From assembly GCA_963969595.1 (NCBI GenBank), contig OZ018414.1, positions 22,117,660 through 22,181,659 on the forward strand: a DNA stretch of 64,000 bases. The letters are read 5' to 3'. Source of the stretch: Neckera pumila. Lineage: Eukaryota; Streptophyta; Bryopsida; Hypnales; Neckeraceae. Shown piece after piece: positions 21,852 through 33,617 of the stretch. The notes under the pieces are model-generated. The model saw only the letters and a program-made list of their open reading frames with translations, was not told where the DNA came from and did no database searches. The position numbers were made by a program, and so were the translations under genes. Each line of letters opens with the position of its first letter. Within the stretch, counting starts at the first letter, position 1.

Positions 21852-23903
21852 ATGGCGAAAATGTCGGTGCAAGGCCAGAAGGCTATTCCTTCTATTAATC
21901 TCTTGTACCCAGTCATTCCGGTGGACTCCACCGAACATTTAGAGTTAGAAGAAGATCTCTTCAATATAGGGTGTATCGGGTTGATCTGGCACCCCTAGAC
22001 AGTTAGAAGTGAGGATTTTTTTCATGAACTGATTATGGGAACGCCAAATTAGTTTGAAACGACGGCAAGAGGTCGGTGGACCTCTTGGATAAAAAAGATG
22101 TGGGTGGAGACTTACGGGTTCAAACAGACCGGATCCGAAAATGCGACCCAGATGGATAGGTATTACGACGGGAAGTTTAAGAAACCACCGCATCACAAGA
22201 AGGGTTTTGCCATTAGTAATTGCATAGATGAGCGCCATAGGCGGTTGTTAGATTTTCTGATTCCTATCGTGTATCCGGAAAAATTGACGAGGTTACGGTT
22301 ACGATGGCAAATACGATTTTTGGAGCAATCGAGGGTCGGGTCGTGAACTGGATGACCATAATCCACCAGAAGGTTAAGAAGATGGCGGGGGCTATTGACA
22401 AGGCTAAGCAGAGTCCGCTCATCACCTACTTGTTCCATATGTACTACCATTTTGATTTTATGACCCCACAGGAACAAGTAGCCTATGAGATTGGGATGCA
22501 GATCCTGAATACGGATTCACAGAGAGTTGAAGCAGACGGAAGAAACACCACAAGAAGAAGAAGAAAAAAAAAATTTGGAACCGAAGCCGCTGGAGAGAAA
22601 GAAGAGGAAATAGACCACCAATCCGGACGCACGAAGAACAAGTCTGGACGTGCCGGAACCGAATCCGTACCTGACCCAGGCACTACCAAAAACTTCCGAT
22701 GAACTCGACTTCTATGAAGCCGGAACCCGATGGATGGTGCAATGTTGGAAATTGCACATCGACATGACAGAGGTGATCACGAGCGTCGCCAAGGAGTTGA
22801 ATGTAGAAACGGACCAAATCTTCAACGAACTCTGGAAGAGACCGGCTTCGGCATTACTCCAAGAGAAGAACAAGCAGATCGAGCTCCTTAAGGCAGAATA
22901 AGATCACTACAAGAACAAGTTCCACTAGACGGAGGATCAGACGCTCTCAGCCCAGAAGAAAGAGACGGATGCCCTGAAGTTAGTCAGGGATTTGAGGGTG
23001 TTGGTAGAAAAATCGAAACATCAGATTATCCGGTCCGCTCTTTACACAAAGAAACTCGAGAATGACGACATTGTTACCGGATCAAGAGTACTGCAAGTTC
23101 TGGTCGATTATGAGGCTAAGATGAAGATCGTTTTGGACGAAATGCGGCAGCTGTTGGGTCACCTGGATGTGGCCAAGGAGGACTTTGGACCACTTCCAGA
23201 TATCTTCATGGACTCCCCAGGCAAACACGGAGCAGGAACTTCCGGGGCACAAGAGGATCTAGGTCTAAAGTCTTTGTTTAAAATACCTAAAGCACCTTCC
23301 TCAAGTCAGTTCTCGAAGTGGGGCACGGTAAGCACTTTTGTCCCTTCCTCACAATCTTTGAAAGAAACCGGAAAGTCTGGACAGAGGTTGCCAATCCGGA
23401 GGGATTTGTTAGAGGGCTTGGGGACGGTTAATCCGGAGAGAGAACATCCATAGGGATTCCCTCACATGTGACAAGCGTCGCCAGCATGAGGTGGACAATT
23501 GATTGACTTGGAAGATCCGGCTCCAGAGGTGAGATCGGAACCCAAGCCAAAAACCAGGCCGGAAACTCGGATGCAGAAGAGGACGAAAATAGTGGAAGCC
23601 AAGGTCACGGATCCGGATGAAGAACCCAAGATTGTGGAGCCAGAGAAGCAACTGAAACTCCGGAAGTCTGAAAAGCGGAAACTAGAAGCTAAGAAGCCGG
23701 TGAAACAACAGATTGAAGACTCCGAGTCTGGTGAATTCAAGTCAGAATCAGAGTCTGAGGAGGATACGGAGGAGGAGAAGACTTCTCTTGTGACCCATCA
23801 GAATCCGCCCCGAGCCGCCAAGATGACGCCAGCAAAGAGTTCCGAGAAGTCGGCAGCCAAACAGGGAGCCGGAAGTTCAAAGAAATCCCGGGTGGACAAG
23901 TAG
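21852..23903 (+). pseudogene. gag-like ORF, copy 2
   Basis: An ATG at 21852 opens a frame (INLLYPVIPVDSTEHLELEE) that aligns with the start of copy 3. Two in-frame TAGs follow near 22000 and 22050, then KMWVETYGF, FLIPIVYPEKLTR, a frameshift near 22300, and ANTIFGAIEGRVVNWMTII. A coiled-coil-like region spans about 22650-23200. The last segment (23499-23903) is acidic (ESESEEDTEEE) and then basic (SSKKSRVDK), as in copy 1. It is clearly non-functional. The trailing non-coding part continues to about 24950. Confidence 0.55.
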
Positions 23904-24960
23904 TTAGAAGGGGACTACTTGTAAAAGGTGGGCTAGAATTTAAATAGTTTAGTTCCGAAACCGGATTCCAAGCGTGGGTCCAGTTTCCGAAAATTTAGGA
24001 ATAAAGACTTTCCGATTTATTCAGGATTTCCTTGGTGTGTGCGGTTGCCCCGACTTGTGGGGAGCCCTTTTTTACTTTTAAGGTGTTGACTTTGGTTTTG
24101 TTTTGGGTTTTTAAGGTGGAGCAAGTTAGTTGCCCCTCATTCCCTCCTAGTTGATATTCAATTGTATTTCATTCCCTTTTCGAAATCTGAGCCCTCGAGT
24201 GTGCATTTTGGCTCTATCGGTGTATTCGGATTGTGTTGATCTGTAGTCCGGATGTTGGAAGGAAGGACAGTTGAGGAAGAATCCGGATTTAGGAGAATTT
24301 GGTTTAATCGAGAGTGTACTATTGGAATGTTGTTGGATTGTTGACTTAGGAGCTGCGCACAATGTCTTTAAATTACCAGAAGAGTAGTCCGGATCACAGA
24401 ATAGCGGGGAAGCGAGTCCGGTTGTCAACTCGTGCGGAGGTAAGCGCCCATCCAAGGAAGCCCCCACCTTTCCAGAAGATCTGCCAACCTCAAAATTCAT
24501 CTAACATCTAGAAAGATTATACCCCCGCATCTGTTCCGGCTCTGAGATCTGTCGTTATAGTAAAGGAGAGTGAAGTATTCTTGAGTGACCTGCTGTCCGG
24601 AATCACCATCCGGAAGTTGTGAGGATCCGAATTTCTTTGTCTTGCTGCAACACCTTGAATACTTGGGTGTTTTTATTTGTGTGTGTTAGAATTATAGGAG
24701 AACCAGAGTGGTGAAGTCCCTATCCCTCAAAAGATCAACTAATAGACCCTCTAAAGGTAAAATAAAGGTATCGAAAACCAGACTGGAAGAAGAGACGTAA
24801 ATCGGATTCCGAATAGGTTAGGTTCCGGGTTTGTGTTCCAAATTGTGAAAGTATCCGGAAAGTGGTAAGCTGGTGAGAAGAAAGGAAGAAAGAAAATCCA
24901 GATAGCTAGAATATGCTACATACAATCCGTAAATTCTCTGAGACGATATTTCGTATTATC
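23904..24960 (+). other. 3' non-coding part of retroelement copy 2
   Basis: No coding frame is seen. It is rich in CCGGA motifs like the rest of the family. At its end, AATATGCTA (24909) and TAGCATATT (24961) form a small inverted repeat. Just beyond, the minus-strand copy 4 begins, so two family members abut tail to tail. Confidence 0.4.
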
Positions 24961-24984
24961 TTAGCATATTTTTTGTGTTAAAGA

Positions 24985-25235
24985 TACTTACGCCTAGACT
25001 ACGCGTTCGACAACCTTCTTTCATATCTCGATCGTCCACTTATTGGGAAGAGCGCGCGTGGTCTTCACCCATTCGTTCGACTACTCCTTCATCAGTTCGC
25101 CAATTATGTCCTCATCTCGTAAGCTTCGTGGTTTCTTCAGAAAGTTGTCGATTCCGATCTACCCCAGATCCTCCTCCAACATCTTCTTCTCTCCCTCATC
25201 CTTCGAAAATGCAGATTAGATTGTTTTGAACTTGA
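24985..25235 (-). pseudogene. gag-like ORF, copy 4 (N-terminal fragment)
   Basis: The minus-strand frame reads KMLEEDLG, stop, IGIDNFLKKPRSLRDEDIIG and ELMKE, stop, SNEWVKTT. This aligns with the N-terminal part of copy 3 (QLMEDLTAMGCLGLMDKPWG, ILGKLSNQFDNT). It is cut off at about 24985 where copy 2 begins. A leader-like AC-rich stretch lies upstream at 25340-25450, as upstream of copy 3. Confidence 0.45.
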
Positions 25236-25898
25236 AAGCCCTTGACCCACTGCCCTTGGCCTTCACCATTGCTCAAGTTCTCTCAACAAGTCACTCAGTC
25301 TATGCCTCTAGGAAATAATTACAAGCAATTTCCTGCTAGGTGAGGATCCTTTTCTGCTCCACCACTCCGGAAACGGAAACCTTTCTTTCCTCTCCAAACA
25401 CACTCACATGTAAGAGGCTTTACAAACTCACGCACAGACACAACCAGAACTCAGGAACACAAATGAAAGTGGAAGTTCCTAACCCTAGAGCTTCCCTCAA
25501 ATGCGCGGCCACTAAATTAGGACAGCCATTATCTTCCTGCGTGTGGATAATCTGACTGTTGAACGGTCTGCCCTAATTCTCGGTAGGTTTGTTGGATCCT
25601 CAACCAGCCCTACCAACTCCCGGTAGGTGTTCCGTTACCTTTTTAGTGAATTCTGGTATCCGGCTCCAGTTATTGGGACTGGATTGGATCTTAATCTGAT
25701 TCTGGTTCTTAGTAGGAACAGAAAACTTTCACTATCGATTTTTAACCATTTTATCTATCTACTTTTACTTTAGGAGCGAGGAATGTTAATTGTGGTAAGG
25801 TGTTTAATTTACCCTTAGATAAATCAAAAAATTATACCCCTATTTATCCCTTCTTCTATTTTCTTCACTAATCTATGTCTTTCTTACTTTCCGGGCTC

Positions 25899-27320
25899 TC
25901 ACACAGCTTCTGGTTGCTCACCTCCATTCGGTTCGCTGCCTCTTGTGCTTCCACCATTGCCGCTTCCACCTACTTGGTAAAGTCGGCCAGGATCCGAATC
26001 ATCTGGGAACCGAATAGTTTCTTCTCCCCCAAGCACTCCTTTGTCAAATAATTTGGTCTCGGCGATGGCTGTTCTAGTTTTTCCGAAAGTAGCCTTCACC
26101 GTCTCCGCTACTTTATACGTTTCTTCTGCCATCTGCCGTGTGGCGGTCATGTCTTCCTTGAAGGCGAAAATCTCGGCCTTCAACATATCGACCTCCTCCT
26201 AAAGTCGGCAAATCTCTGCTTCCTGCTTTCTAGTTTCGACCGGATTGGTGATGCAGTTCGCCACCTTCTCCGGTAGCTCGCTATCCGTAGGCGCATCCAC
26301 TAGCTTTTCAATCTTGAAGAAGGTCATTCTTTTGACCTCCCAATCCGCTCGCACATTGCAAAGGATGGAAATCAACTGATTGAATGGATCATTGGGATCA
26401 TATTCCTCAGAGACCGTCTTCTCAACTTCCGGTCCCTTATCCGAAGCAGACTTGTCGCCCGGAGGTATTCCTCTTCCGTGAGGAGGCGTCGTCTTCTGTC
26501 GCTTGTTCCGCTGCCTCTGGAGCTCCTCCTTATCTTCTTCTTCCGTCTTTGGGTCAGATCCGGATCCGTTTTTGGGTTTGTCATCCGCCTCCGCCTCTCC
26601 ATATTTCAAGAGAACTTCCTGAGTCCTCCATACCTTCTCCTCTGTGTCAGTGAGGAGTTGGTTGCGCTGATAGAGGTAGAAGAGGTAGAGACATAGGGGA
26701 ATGGCCCTACTCTTTCCAATCCTGGTAATGAGCTGAGACACCAGATCGAAAGTGATTCGGACCCAGTCCACTTTTCGGTTCCCGCTCGGGGATCCAAAAA
26801 TAGTGTTGCCAAGGGTTATCGTTATCCTCGTTGGCTTCTCTGGGTGGAGGATTGAAATCAAAAACTAGAGAAGGTTGCGTTGTCCATCATCTTCGCAATC
26901 CTCAACCGCGTAGCCGTCCTTCAGGTTCACTGCTCCTCAAAATTTTCCGTGGATGAATTCATTCTTTCGGCTTGCCATCCCTAAACCACCTAACCAAAAG
27001 TTATAGACCTCTCTCCACATTTCTTTCGTCCAATAGGTCGGACGCCCCCAAATGGTGTTGTCGAACTGATTTGACAATTTTCCCAGTATCTTTCTCACCA
27101 TCCGTTCCTCTCTAAATCCCCAGGGTTTATCCATCAACCCTAAGCAACCCATTGCGGTAAGGTCCTCCATGAGCTGGGTCTTCTCCTCTTCTTTGGGGGG
27201 GATGATCAGAACTATCTTCCGGAACTTAACCTTGGCTACAGAGGAATTGGACAACCTCGGTCTACTCTTGCAAAGCTGCGACATGGACACAAACTTGACT
27301 AGCCGAATCCTCTCTGACAC
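25899..27320 (-). pseudogene. gag-like ORF, copy 3 (best preserved)
   Basis: The 474-codon minus-strand frame stays in register throughout and is broken by only three stop codons (about 26935, 26873 and 26197). The first usable ATG is at 27284. Conserved blocks in order are MEDLTAMGCLGLMDKPWGF, WREVYNFWLGGLGMASRK, ISILHPEKPTRITITLGNT, IFGSPSGNRKVDWVRI and CLYLFYLYQRNQLLT, then a Lys/Glu-rich middle and a coiled-coil-like C-terminus ending GGEQPEAV. It lacks the acidic/basic tail of copies 1 and 2. The ORF begins about 240 bp downstream of a TATA box. Confidence 0.6.
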
Positions 27321-27556
27321 TACCTCACCCTCTCCTAGTCACACGTCATGTTCTTCACTTTCTCTCATCCAATCTCAACCGAAAAACAACAAACCTTGTA
27401 AGCACGGAAGTCTAACCCTGTAGCATACACACTCATACTTTTCGCACACTCACGCACTCACAGAAAATGAAAGGGCTGAGGAAAAAACGTGGTACGCGTG
27501 GAGGAGCGTCTTACCAAACAGAGTTTGGAAAAGGGTGCAACTAAAAGGTTCAGCCT

Positions 27557-27564
27557 TTTTATAG
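27557..27564 (-). promoter_or_regulatory. TATA box upstream of gag-like copy 3
   Basis: The minus strand reads GACTATAAAAAGGCTGAACC, followed by an AC-rich leader (about 27340-27480) and then the gag-like frame. Confidence 0.55.
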
Positions 27565-27593
27565 TCTCAGGGCTCTAAATGGGTCATCATGAC

Positions 27594-27655
27594 TTAATCC
27601 GCTCTAATCCTAATCCGTTCCAAACCTAATCCGTCCCAAACCTAATCCGAATTAG
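27594..27655. repeat. Short CCTAATCCG tandem repeat
   Basis: Three to four degenerate copies of CCTAATCCGTTCCAAA lie just upstream (on the minus strand) of the copy 3 TATA box, so they would sit in U3. Confidence 0.6.
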
Positions 27656-27917
27656 ATTCCGTTTCCATCCATTAATATTTTGAACTAAATTAGATATGGG
27701 TGGTCCACTATTTCCGTTCTTCTGCTTAGTTTTAGTTTTTCATTACTCCCTAGTCGGATCTAGATCCCTAATAATGATTTTCGTTCCAATTTTTGGAGTA
27801 GTTAAGAAAAACCAAAAATTCACATTGCGACAGAGTCAAAAATTAAGATCAGGATAGGTGTTGTTGAGACTGAGAATTACCTAAGTCTCGACTTGCTTAT
27901 ATATTTTTTAGTAGTAG

Positions 27918-28172
27918 GTGCTTCTAAAAGCTTCTTCCAACTAGGAAGTGCTCCGAGAAGCTTCCTCCAACTAGAAGGTGCTTCCAGAAACTTCTTTCAA
28001 CTAGGATGTGCTTCCAAAAGCTTCCTCCATCTAAGACGTGCTTCCAGAAACTTCCTCCATCTAGGAAGTACTTCTAGAGGCCTCCTCCAACTAGGCCGTG
28101 TTTCCAAAAGCTTTCTCTAATTAGGAAGTGCTCAGAGAAGCTTCTTCCAATTAGGACGTGCTTCCAGAGGTT
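27918..28172. repeat. 30-bp minisatellite with AAGCTT in most units
   Basis: About eight and a half units of GTGCTTCCARAAGCTTCCTC plus CATCTAGGAA repeat with a 30-bp period. Because 30 is a multiple of three, a decapeptide repeat (ASKSFLQLGR-like) stays open on the plus strand for about 75 codons; I take that as a by-product. Units differ at about 10-25% of positions. Confidence 0.85.
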
Positions 28173-30430
28173 TCAAAAGGTTCTTCTTCTATCTACAAGT
28201 CTGTTGATGAAGGTTCTAAATTATGTTCTTAACATCACTCCTTCCCTAGCAACGAATTCTAAAAAGAGCACAAGTAATCTTGGTTCTACAGTTGTAAGAA
28301 ATTAAGAATATAACGAATAATATCTATAATGTAAGTTATCCACTGATATCTAGACAAGGATTAGACAGGGCCATACAGCCAACATTTGTGACTGCGACTT
28401 CCTTCTACATGAAGATACCCAAAATATTGTTCCATGTTGAATCCTTCAAAATACCCTTAGAAGGTAACTTCTGCTCCATCGAGCTTTAACCTTCCAACTT
28501 GCAATAAAATCATCAAAGCTCAAGCATCAGGTTAAAGATTATTATGCCATGTTTGCTTGATACGAGGCCATTTTTGTTGTGTCGAGGGTCCCCCTTTGTC
28601 TTGAGGTCGTGATGGCAAAGAATCCGAAGGTTATAATGGTTGGTGTGACAATTGTGACATAAAAAGCTCAAGTTCGGGCTTAGAATCGTGCTCAGAATCT
28701 AAAGAATTTCTAAAAAAACTTTTATTAGACATATTGAAGGTTGACTAAGGTGCTTTGACTTTTCGGATATGTGGACCTTTCAAGGTTAATCCTTGTTGGC
28801 ACCAGCCCTTTACCCTAAATCATAAATCATTCATAATGGCCATTTTTCTAATCTCAAAGGACAAGCATTGGCTTGAATTTTTGTAGTTTTGAGGCACATT
28901 GACATTAAGGATCTCATATCGATGTAATATAGAACAATGTAGCAAAAATTAATGAATTTTTAACAGCACAAATTGCTATTTGTTTTTAAAAAAAGACGGA
29001 AAAATAACTTTGTCTGAGTTTTAATCTTTACTCGCAAAAAATAGAAACTACACCGACTCCCAAAAAACGAAAAAGAAAAATAAACTTCAACTACCTAACT
29101 CCATATAAAAACATGGGAAACATAAAAACATTAAAATATTGTTTGGAAAAAAAAATTGGGAAACCAAAAAGTACCAAAAAGTACCTTTGGAAAAAATAAA
29201 AACCTTATACTAGCTTTGATTAAAAAAAAAAGGTTCATCTTGGCAAAAAAAAACCTTTAGGTACCGTTGAAAAAAAAATAGGGAAACATAAAAAAAAGGG
29301 AATTACATCAAACTCTCCAAAAAAAAGAATGAACTAAGGGTTGCCCCAAAAAATGGAAAGGTAATACAATTATTTACTACCTGAAGTTCCAAATCTATAT
29401 AATACAACAGATCTTGTAATTTGAGAAGAATAACTCTGATTCAAAATCACTTGCATTTTTTGGATATTATTGTTAAAAGCTAGAAAAACCAAAACACCTC
29501 CTTCCTACAAAGCATAAATGATATATAAATTAACTAAATGACAAAGCCAAGCAAAAGGAAAAAGTTGAAATGCAAACGCAAATAACAAGATTTTTTATTT
29601 TCAATCTTATGATTTGTGTATATTGCCCTCATGGTGTTTATAAAAACCCTTGCTATAAAAGATATTCATCATAAGCTCTTTCTATTAAAATTGCAGCCAA
29701 ATATATGCTAATCTATAGACACACGTTCCTATTTGAAATTTTCCTATTGCCAAATAACACCGCTTGGTCCGATATGGATTAACCAGAAGAGGACAATGAC
29801 CTTTCTATATCTTACAAATATTTTAATATGTTCAAGGGGTTCAAGATTTACCTACTTGAAATAGACGAAATCTAAAAACCTCATTTCAGTGATTTTTAGA
29901 TCACGGAGTAACACAAGACTAGGCCTTCTGTGAGAACAAGACCGGGATTTATTTTAAAATTCATTCACAATAAATCATGCTATTTGCAAAGGAGATGCAT
30001 TAAATAGCGGCTGCGATTTTAGATTAATCCTAAATTCAATTCTATGAAAGATTCAATTTTTGGCTAATTTATCATAGTTAGACACTCTTAAGCATTTCAA
30101 ATATAAATAATATATATTATTTTTGGGTATATACAAATATAGATTACATATTATCTTTATTCCATGTTTCTAAACATACATTGCATATTATTTTTAATCA
30201 ATATGCCCAAACATATATTATGTATTATTTTTAATCAATCATGGTTGTCATATCGGACAGAATTTTACTGTTTACGGATGAATCGGACGAATCTGCGTTG
30301 ACTAGCTGCAAACTTTGGAGGCCAATAATTTTTGAAAAAATTGTCCAAATTGAACATGTGATATGTTTTTCGGCATCTACAGAAACTCCTTTTTCTCCGG
30401 CTTGTCTAGTGTCTCTGTGAGTGTTTTGAA
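28173..30430. other. AT-rich stretch, no gene seen
   Basis: The region has A-runs at 28985-29345 and a short AT-rich tandem repeat at about 30125-30235 (two to three units around AAACATATATTATGTATTAT). No coding frame is convincing. It includes one copy of a TIR-family end motif at 28771. Confidence 0.5.
28771..28790 (-). repeat. Shared TIR-family end motif
   Basis: GTGGACCTTTCAAGGTTAAT aligns with 59570-59586 (TGGACCTTTAGGGTTAA), and the preceding 40 bp (GGTTGACTAAGG versus GGTTGATCAAGG) are also similar. Confidence 0.45.
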
Positions 30431-30829
30431 TTCCACCCTAGATTCTAACATGCACAACCAGGTTCTATGAGTAAATCTAAGTCTATGGGTGATTGGCTGT
30501 AGTAAACAAGCTACCTTCCAAGCAATGGAGTTTTTTTACCACAAATGTGAGTAACTAAGTAGAAGTTGAGGGAGGATTAATTGAATTCTAAGGGTTTTTT
30601 CCTATTTTGAAGTCCTATCTTATCCTAAGCGTTCAATTGTCGCCTAATTAAGTTAATTTGATGTGAGTTCTAATCTAAAGTACGTTTTGTTGTAATTCTA
30701 ACCTTATTTTTCTTATCAAATCTATTATTTCCTAATTTTTCCCTGTTAATCAACCTCTATCTAGTTTCTACTAATATTCTTCTACTTTGATTAAAGAATT
30801 AAGGATTGGTCTAGATTTGCAAAATCTTT

Positions 30830-31149
30830 GGTGAATTTTGACCGATTCAGCGATTCATCAAAATTTACCCTAGATTTTATCTTTTCCTAATGGTTTTACC
30901 TTCTTTTATTAAATTATCTAACCTCCTATTAAAATTTTCTACCTTGGTAAATTATGAATTTTAGTTTGTAAGGTTCTAGGTAAATTTTGACCGACTATCG
31001 GTTCATCTAAATTTACCTTGAGTTTTTACTCCTCTTGGTAAATTATTCTAACTTCTTTTCTAAATTTTCTACCTTTGTTAAAAATTCAATTACTTAAAGC
31101 TAAAAAGTTTTAGTAAATTTTGACCGATTAACGGTTCCTCAAAATTTAC
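30830..31149 (-). repeat. Three spaced hairpin motifs in the P2 intron
   Basis: GGTAAATTTTGACCGACTAT continuing into CGGTTCATCTAAATTTACC (30979-31017), with relatives at 30830-30870 and 31111-31149. Each has TAAATTTTGA and TCAAAATTTA arms with an inner CCGA..CGG. Spacings are about 149 and 132 bp. Confidence 0.6.
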
Positions 31150-31816
31150 TCTAACTTTTACCTATTCTCGAGATAAATCTAAAGTACTAATTACTTTTGA
31201 CTTTTTTCCCTACTAATTCTCTCTGGTAATCTCTAGGTTAATTTATCAATCAATTTTACAATAGTTGTGGTAAAATTCCGATAGTTGATTCTTTTTCGAC
31301 TTCTACTGAGTTGGTTAAATTAATTTGACGTGGTGGTTAATTTCTATCGTGGAAGTTAAAACCAAGGTTAATGTTTTTTTACCCAAAATAAAGGTTGTTT
31401 AGGTGAAATTAGGTTTCACCTAATTCCTATTTACTTTAGAAGAAAACTTAACTTGAGTTTAATCTCTTTGGGTTTCTACTTTAAATTCTTAAGGTCGTAA
31501 TTTTCTACTCAATTTTCTACTCTAATTTAGATCCTAAATTCCCTTAGGATATCCTTTGGATGATCTCCTAATTTTTCATTTATTTCTTATGTGGACTTCA
31601 TTCTCTCACTACTTTCTCAATTTTTATCGGATTTTTATGTTTAATATATTTTAGGAAAGCTAAAAGAAATTTCTAAATATTTTAAAATTCTAGATTTTTC
31701 TAATTAAATCTTTCTAAGGTCTGATTCTAAGTCCTAATTTCGGCTCTAGGTTTTTAAAACAAATCAACTTAATTAAAAATTAAAACACAATTAGAGAGTG
31801 AAGATTAAGTACATAC

Positions 31817-31864
31817 CTTGAAATCATCGATGGTCTCGTACTCCATTTGGATTGTGAAGTCCAT
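31817..31864 (-). other. Short P2 exon: ATG, 16 codons, GT donor
   Basis: The minus strand encodes MDFTIQMEYETIDDFK and then GTATGT. The exon is exactly 48 nt. The equivalent exons are at 6588-6666 and 14020-14079. Confidence 0.4.
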
Positions 31865-33490
31865 CCCTTGTCGATGAGCTCCCTCCACGTCTTATTTATT
31901 TTCAATCTTTGATATTTGAAAGTAAATTGGTCAATTAGTGGTTATTCCACAATTACCTTTCTTTTCCCAATCTTTTGATATTCAATTTCTCTTATTATTC
32001 TTGATTTGATTTTTTATTGTTATCCAAGGCAAATCCTAAAAAATTCCAATCTCTAATGGTCTAAAATGTTTTATAAGTCGAATTTATCAAATTACCTTAT
32101 TCTAAATTTCCTATGGTCTAAATAATTCTAGGTGTATTTTTAATTATCTTTTATCGGTTCTTATAGTAGTATTTTTTTCTCTACTAAAGTCTTTATTTTT
32201 TCCAAAGACAATTCTTTGGAAAAAATCTAATATTCTAGAATGTTGCTAATTTTTCCGTGAAGCCAATTATAATTCAACCAAGCAAATGCAAATTTTAGCT
32301 AAATTCTAGAATCTCGTAAAGTCTTTTTTCACTCTTTTCTAAAGTCCTTCCTTCTTGTCTTTTAAGGTTGTATTTTTCAAAGGCAAATCTTCGAAAATCT
32401 AGCATTTTTAAATTTGATCTAATCTAATTGTAGGTCAAATTCAAGCCACTAAGGTTTCCTTAACTTTTTCCCAATTTAACTAATTCTAAAACTAATCTAA
32501 GTCAATTGATTCTTTATTTTGTTTTTTATGTATTGACTTTGAAATCTATACTAAATTATGTCAAAGTCCTTGGGTTTGATTTCAAAAAGCGTACCTTGAC
32601 TTTTTTGTCCGCCTTCTCTTCCCTCCTATACTGATATGAATTCCAAGTTATAGTTGCATTTGAATTCTTTTGTTCCAGTTGTCGGGTTACTGATAGTATG
32701 CTACTGAATGGAGCAAACTTCAATCTGCCTTGCGAGCCTGGAGTACAATTCCGAATTCTGATCTGTCTGAAGCTTGACTGGAGCGTAATTGAGACTCTGG
32801 TTTCGGTAGTCACTGTACTGGACCGGTTCTGATGGATCCGAGTTTTACTACTTTACTTCTGTCCTCACTAAGTGGCCCTCGAAGGGATTGATTTGGCTCT
32901 GGGGTTCGGTGTAGGCCCTTGTTTTCTCTTAACTGGGATCTGAGTTTACTAATTGGGAATTTGGTTCACTAATGTGCCTCGGTTTTGATGCTTTAACTAT
33001 TGGCTTCGCTAATTGGGCCTTGGATGAACTGATTTGGCTCTGGGGTTCGGTCTAGGCACTCAGTTTTACTAGTTAAAAATCTGAAGTTACTAATGGGCTT
33101 CTGATGTTGCTTATATCGACTCTAAGGTCACTAATCAACCTTGATTTTCAAACGGGAACTCTGATTTTCAACTTGGTAATCCTGAGGTCACTAACATGAA
33201 CTCTGACTGCTAATTGGTGACTCCGAAATCACTAACTGAACTCTAATTTCTGGCTTGGAACGCTGAGATCACTAATCAGGCCTTGATCTTCAAACCGGTC
33301 TTGATGACTGGTTTTGATGGCTGGTCTTGATGACTGGTCAGTATCGGTGGGCCGGTTTCTTCTGTTGACTAGTTCTCTCCAGCCTTGGCTGGTTCTCTCC
33401 GGCTTGACTGGTTCTCTCCGGCCTCTGGCTGTTTACTGTAACTCTGTATTTATCAATTCAGAACCTCGGCTGTTGTTTTGCCACTAAATG

Positions 33491-33508
33491 GGGTCCCTCA
33501 AGGGACCC
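33491..33508 (-). other. GGGTCCCT/AGGGACCC leader hairpin, P2
   Basis: GGGTCCCTCAAGGGACCC is a perfect 8-bp stem with a 2-base loop. It pairs with the P4 version as a compensatory variant. Confidence 0.6.
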
Positions 33509-33617
33509 TTTTAACCAAAATTAACTTGGAAATTTCTAAGGCTTGAGGCCGTATTCTAAAGGAAAACTAACACACTCTTTTTATAGTTTTTTGGGAACTT
33601 CTAAAATTTCTTTCAAG

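Noticed and set aside
27918..28172. CRISPR-like array or coding decapeptide repeat
   Set aside because: Units are directly adjacent without spacers, and the open frame follows trivially from a 30-bp period.
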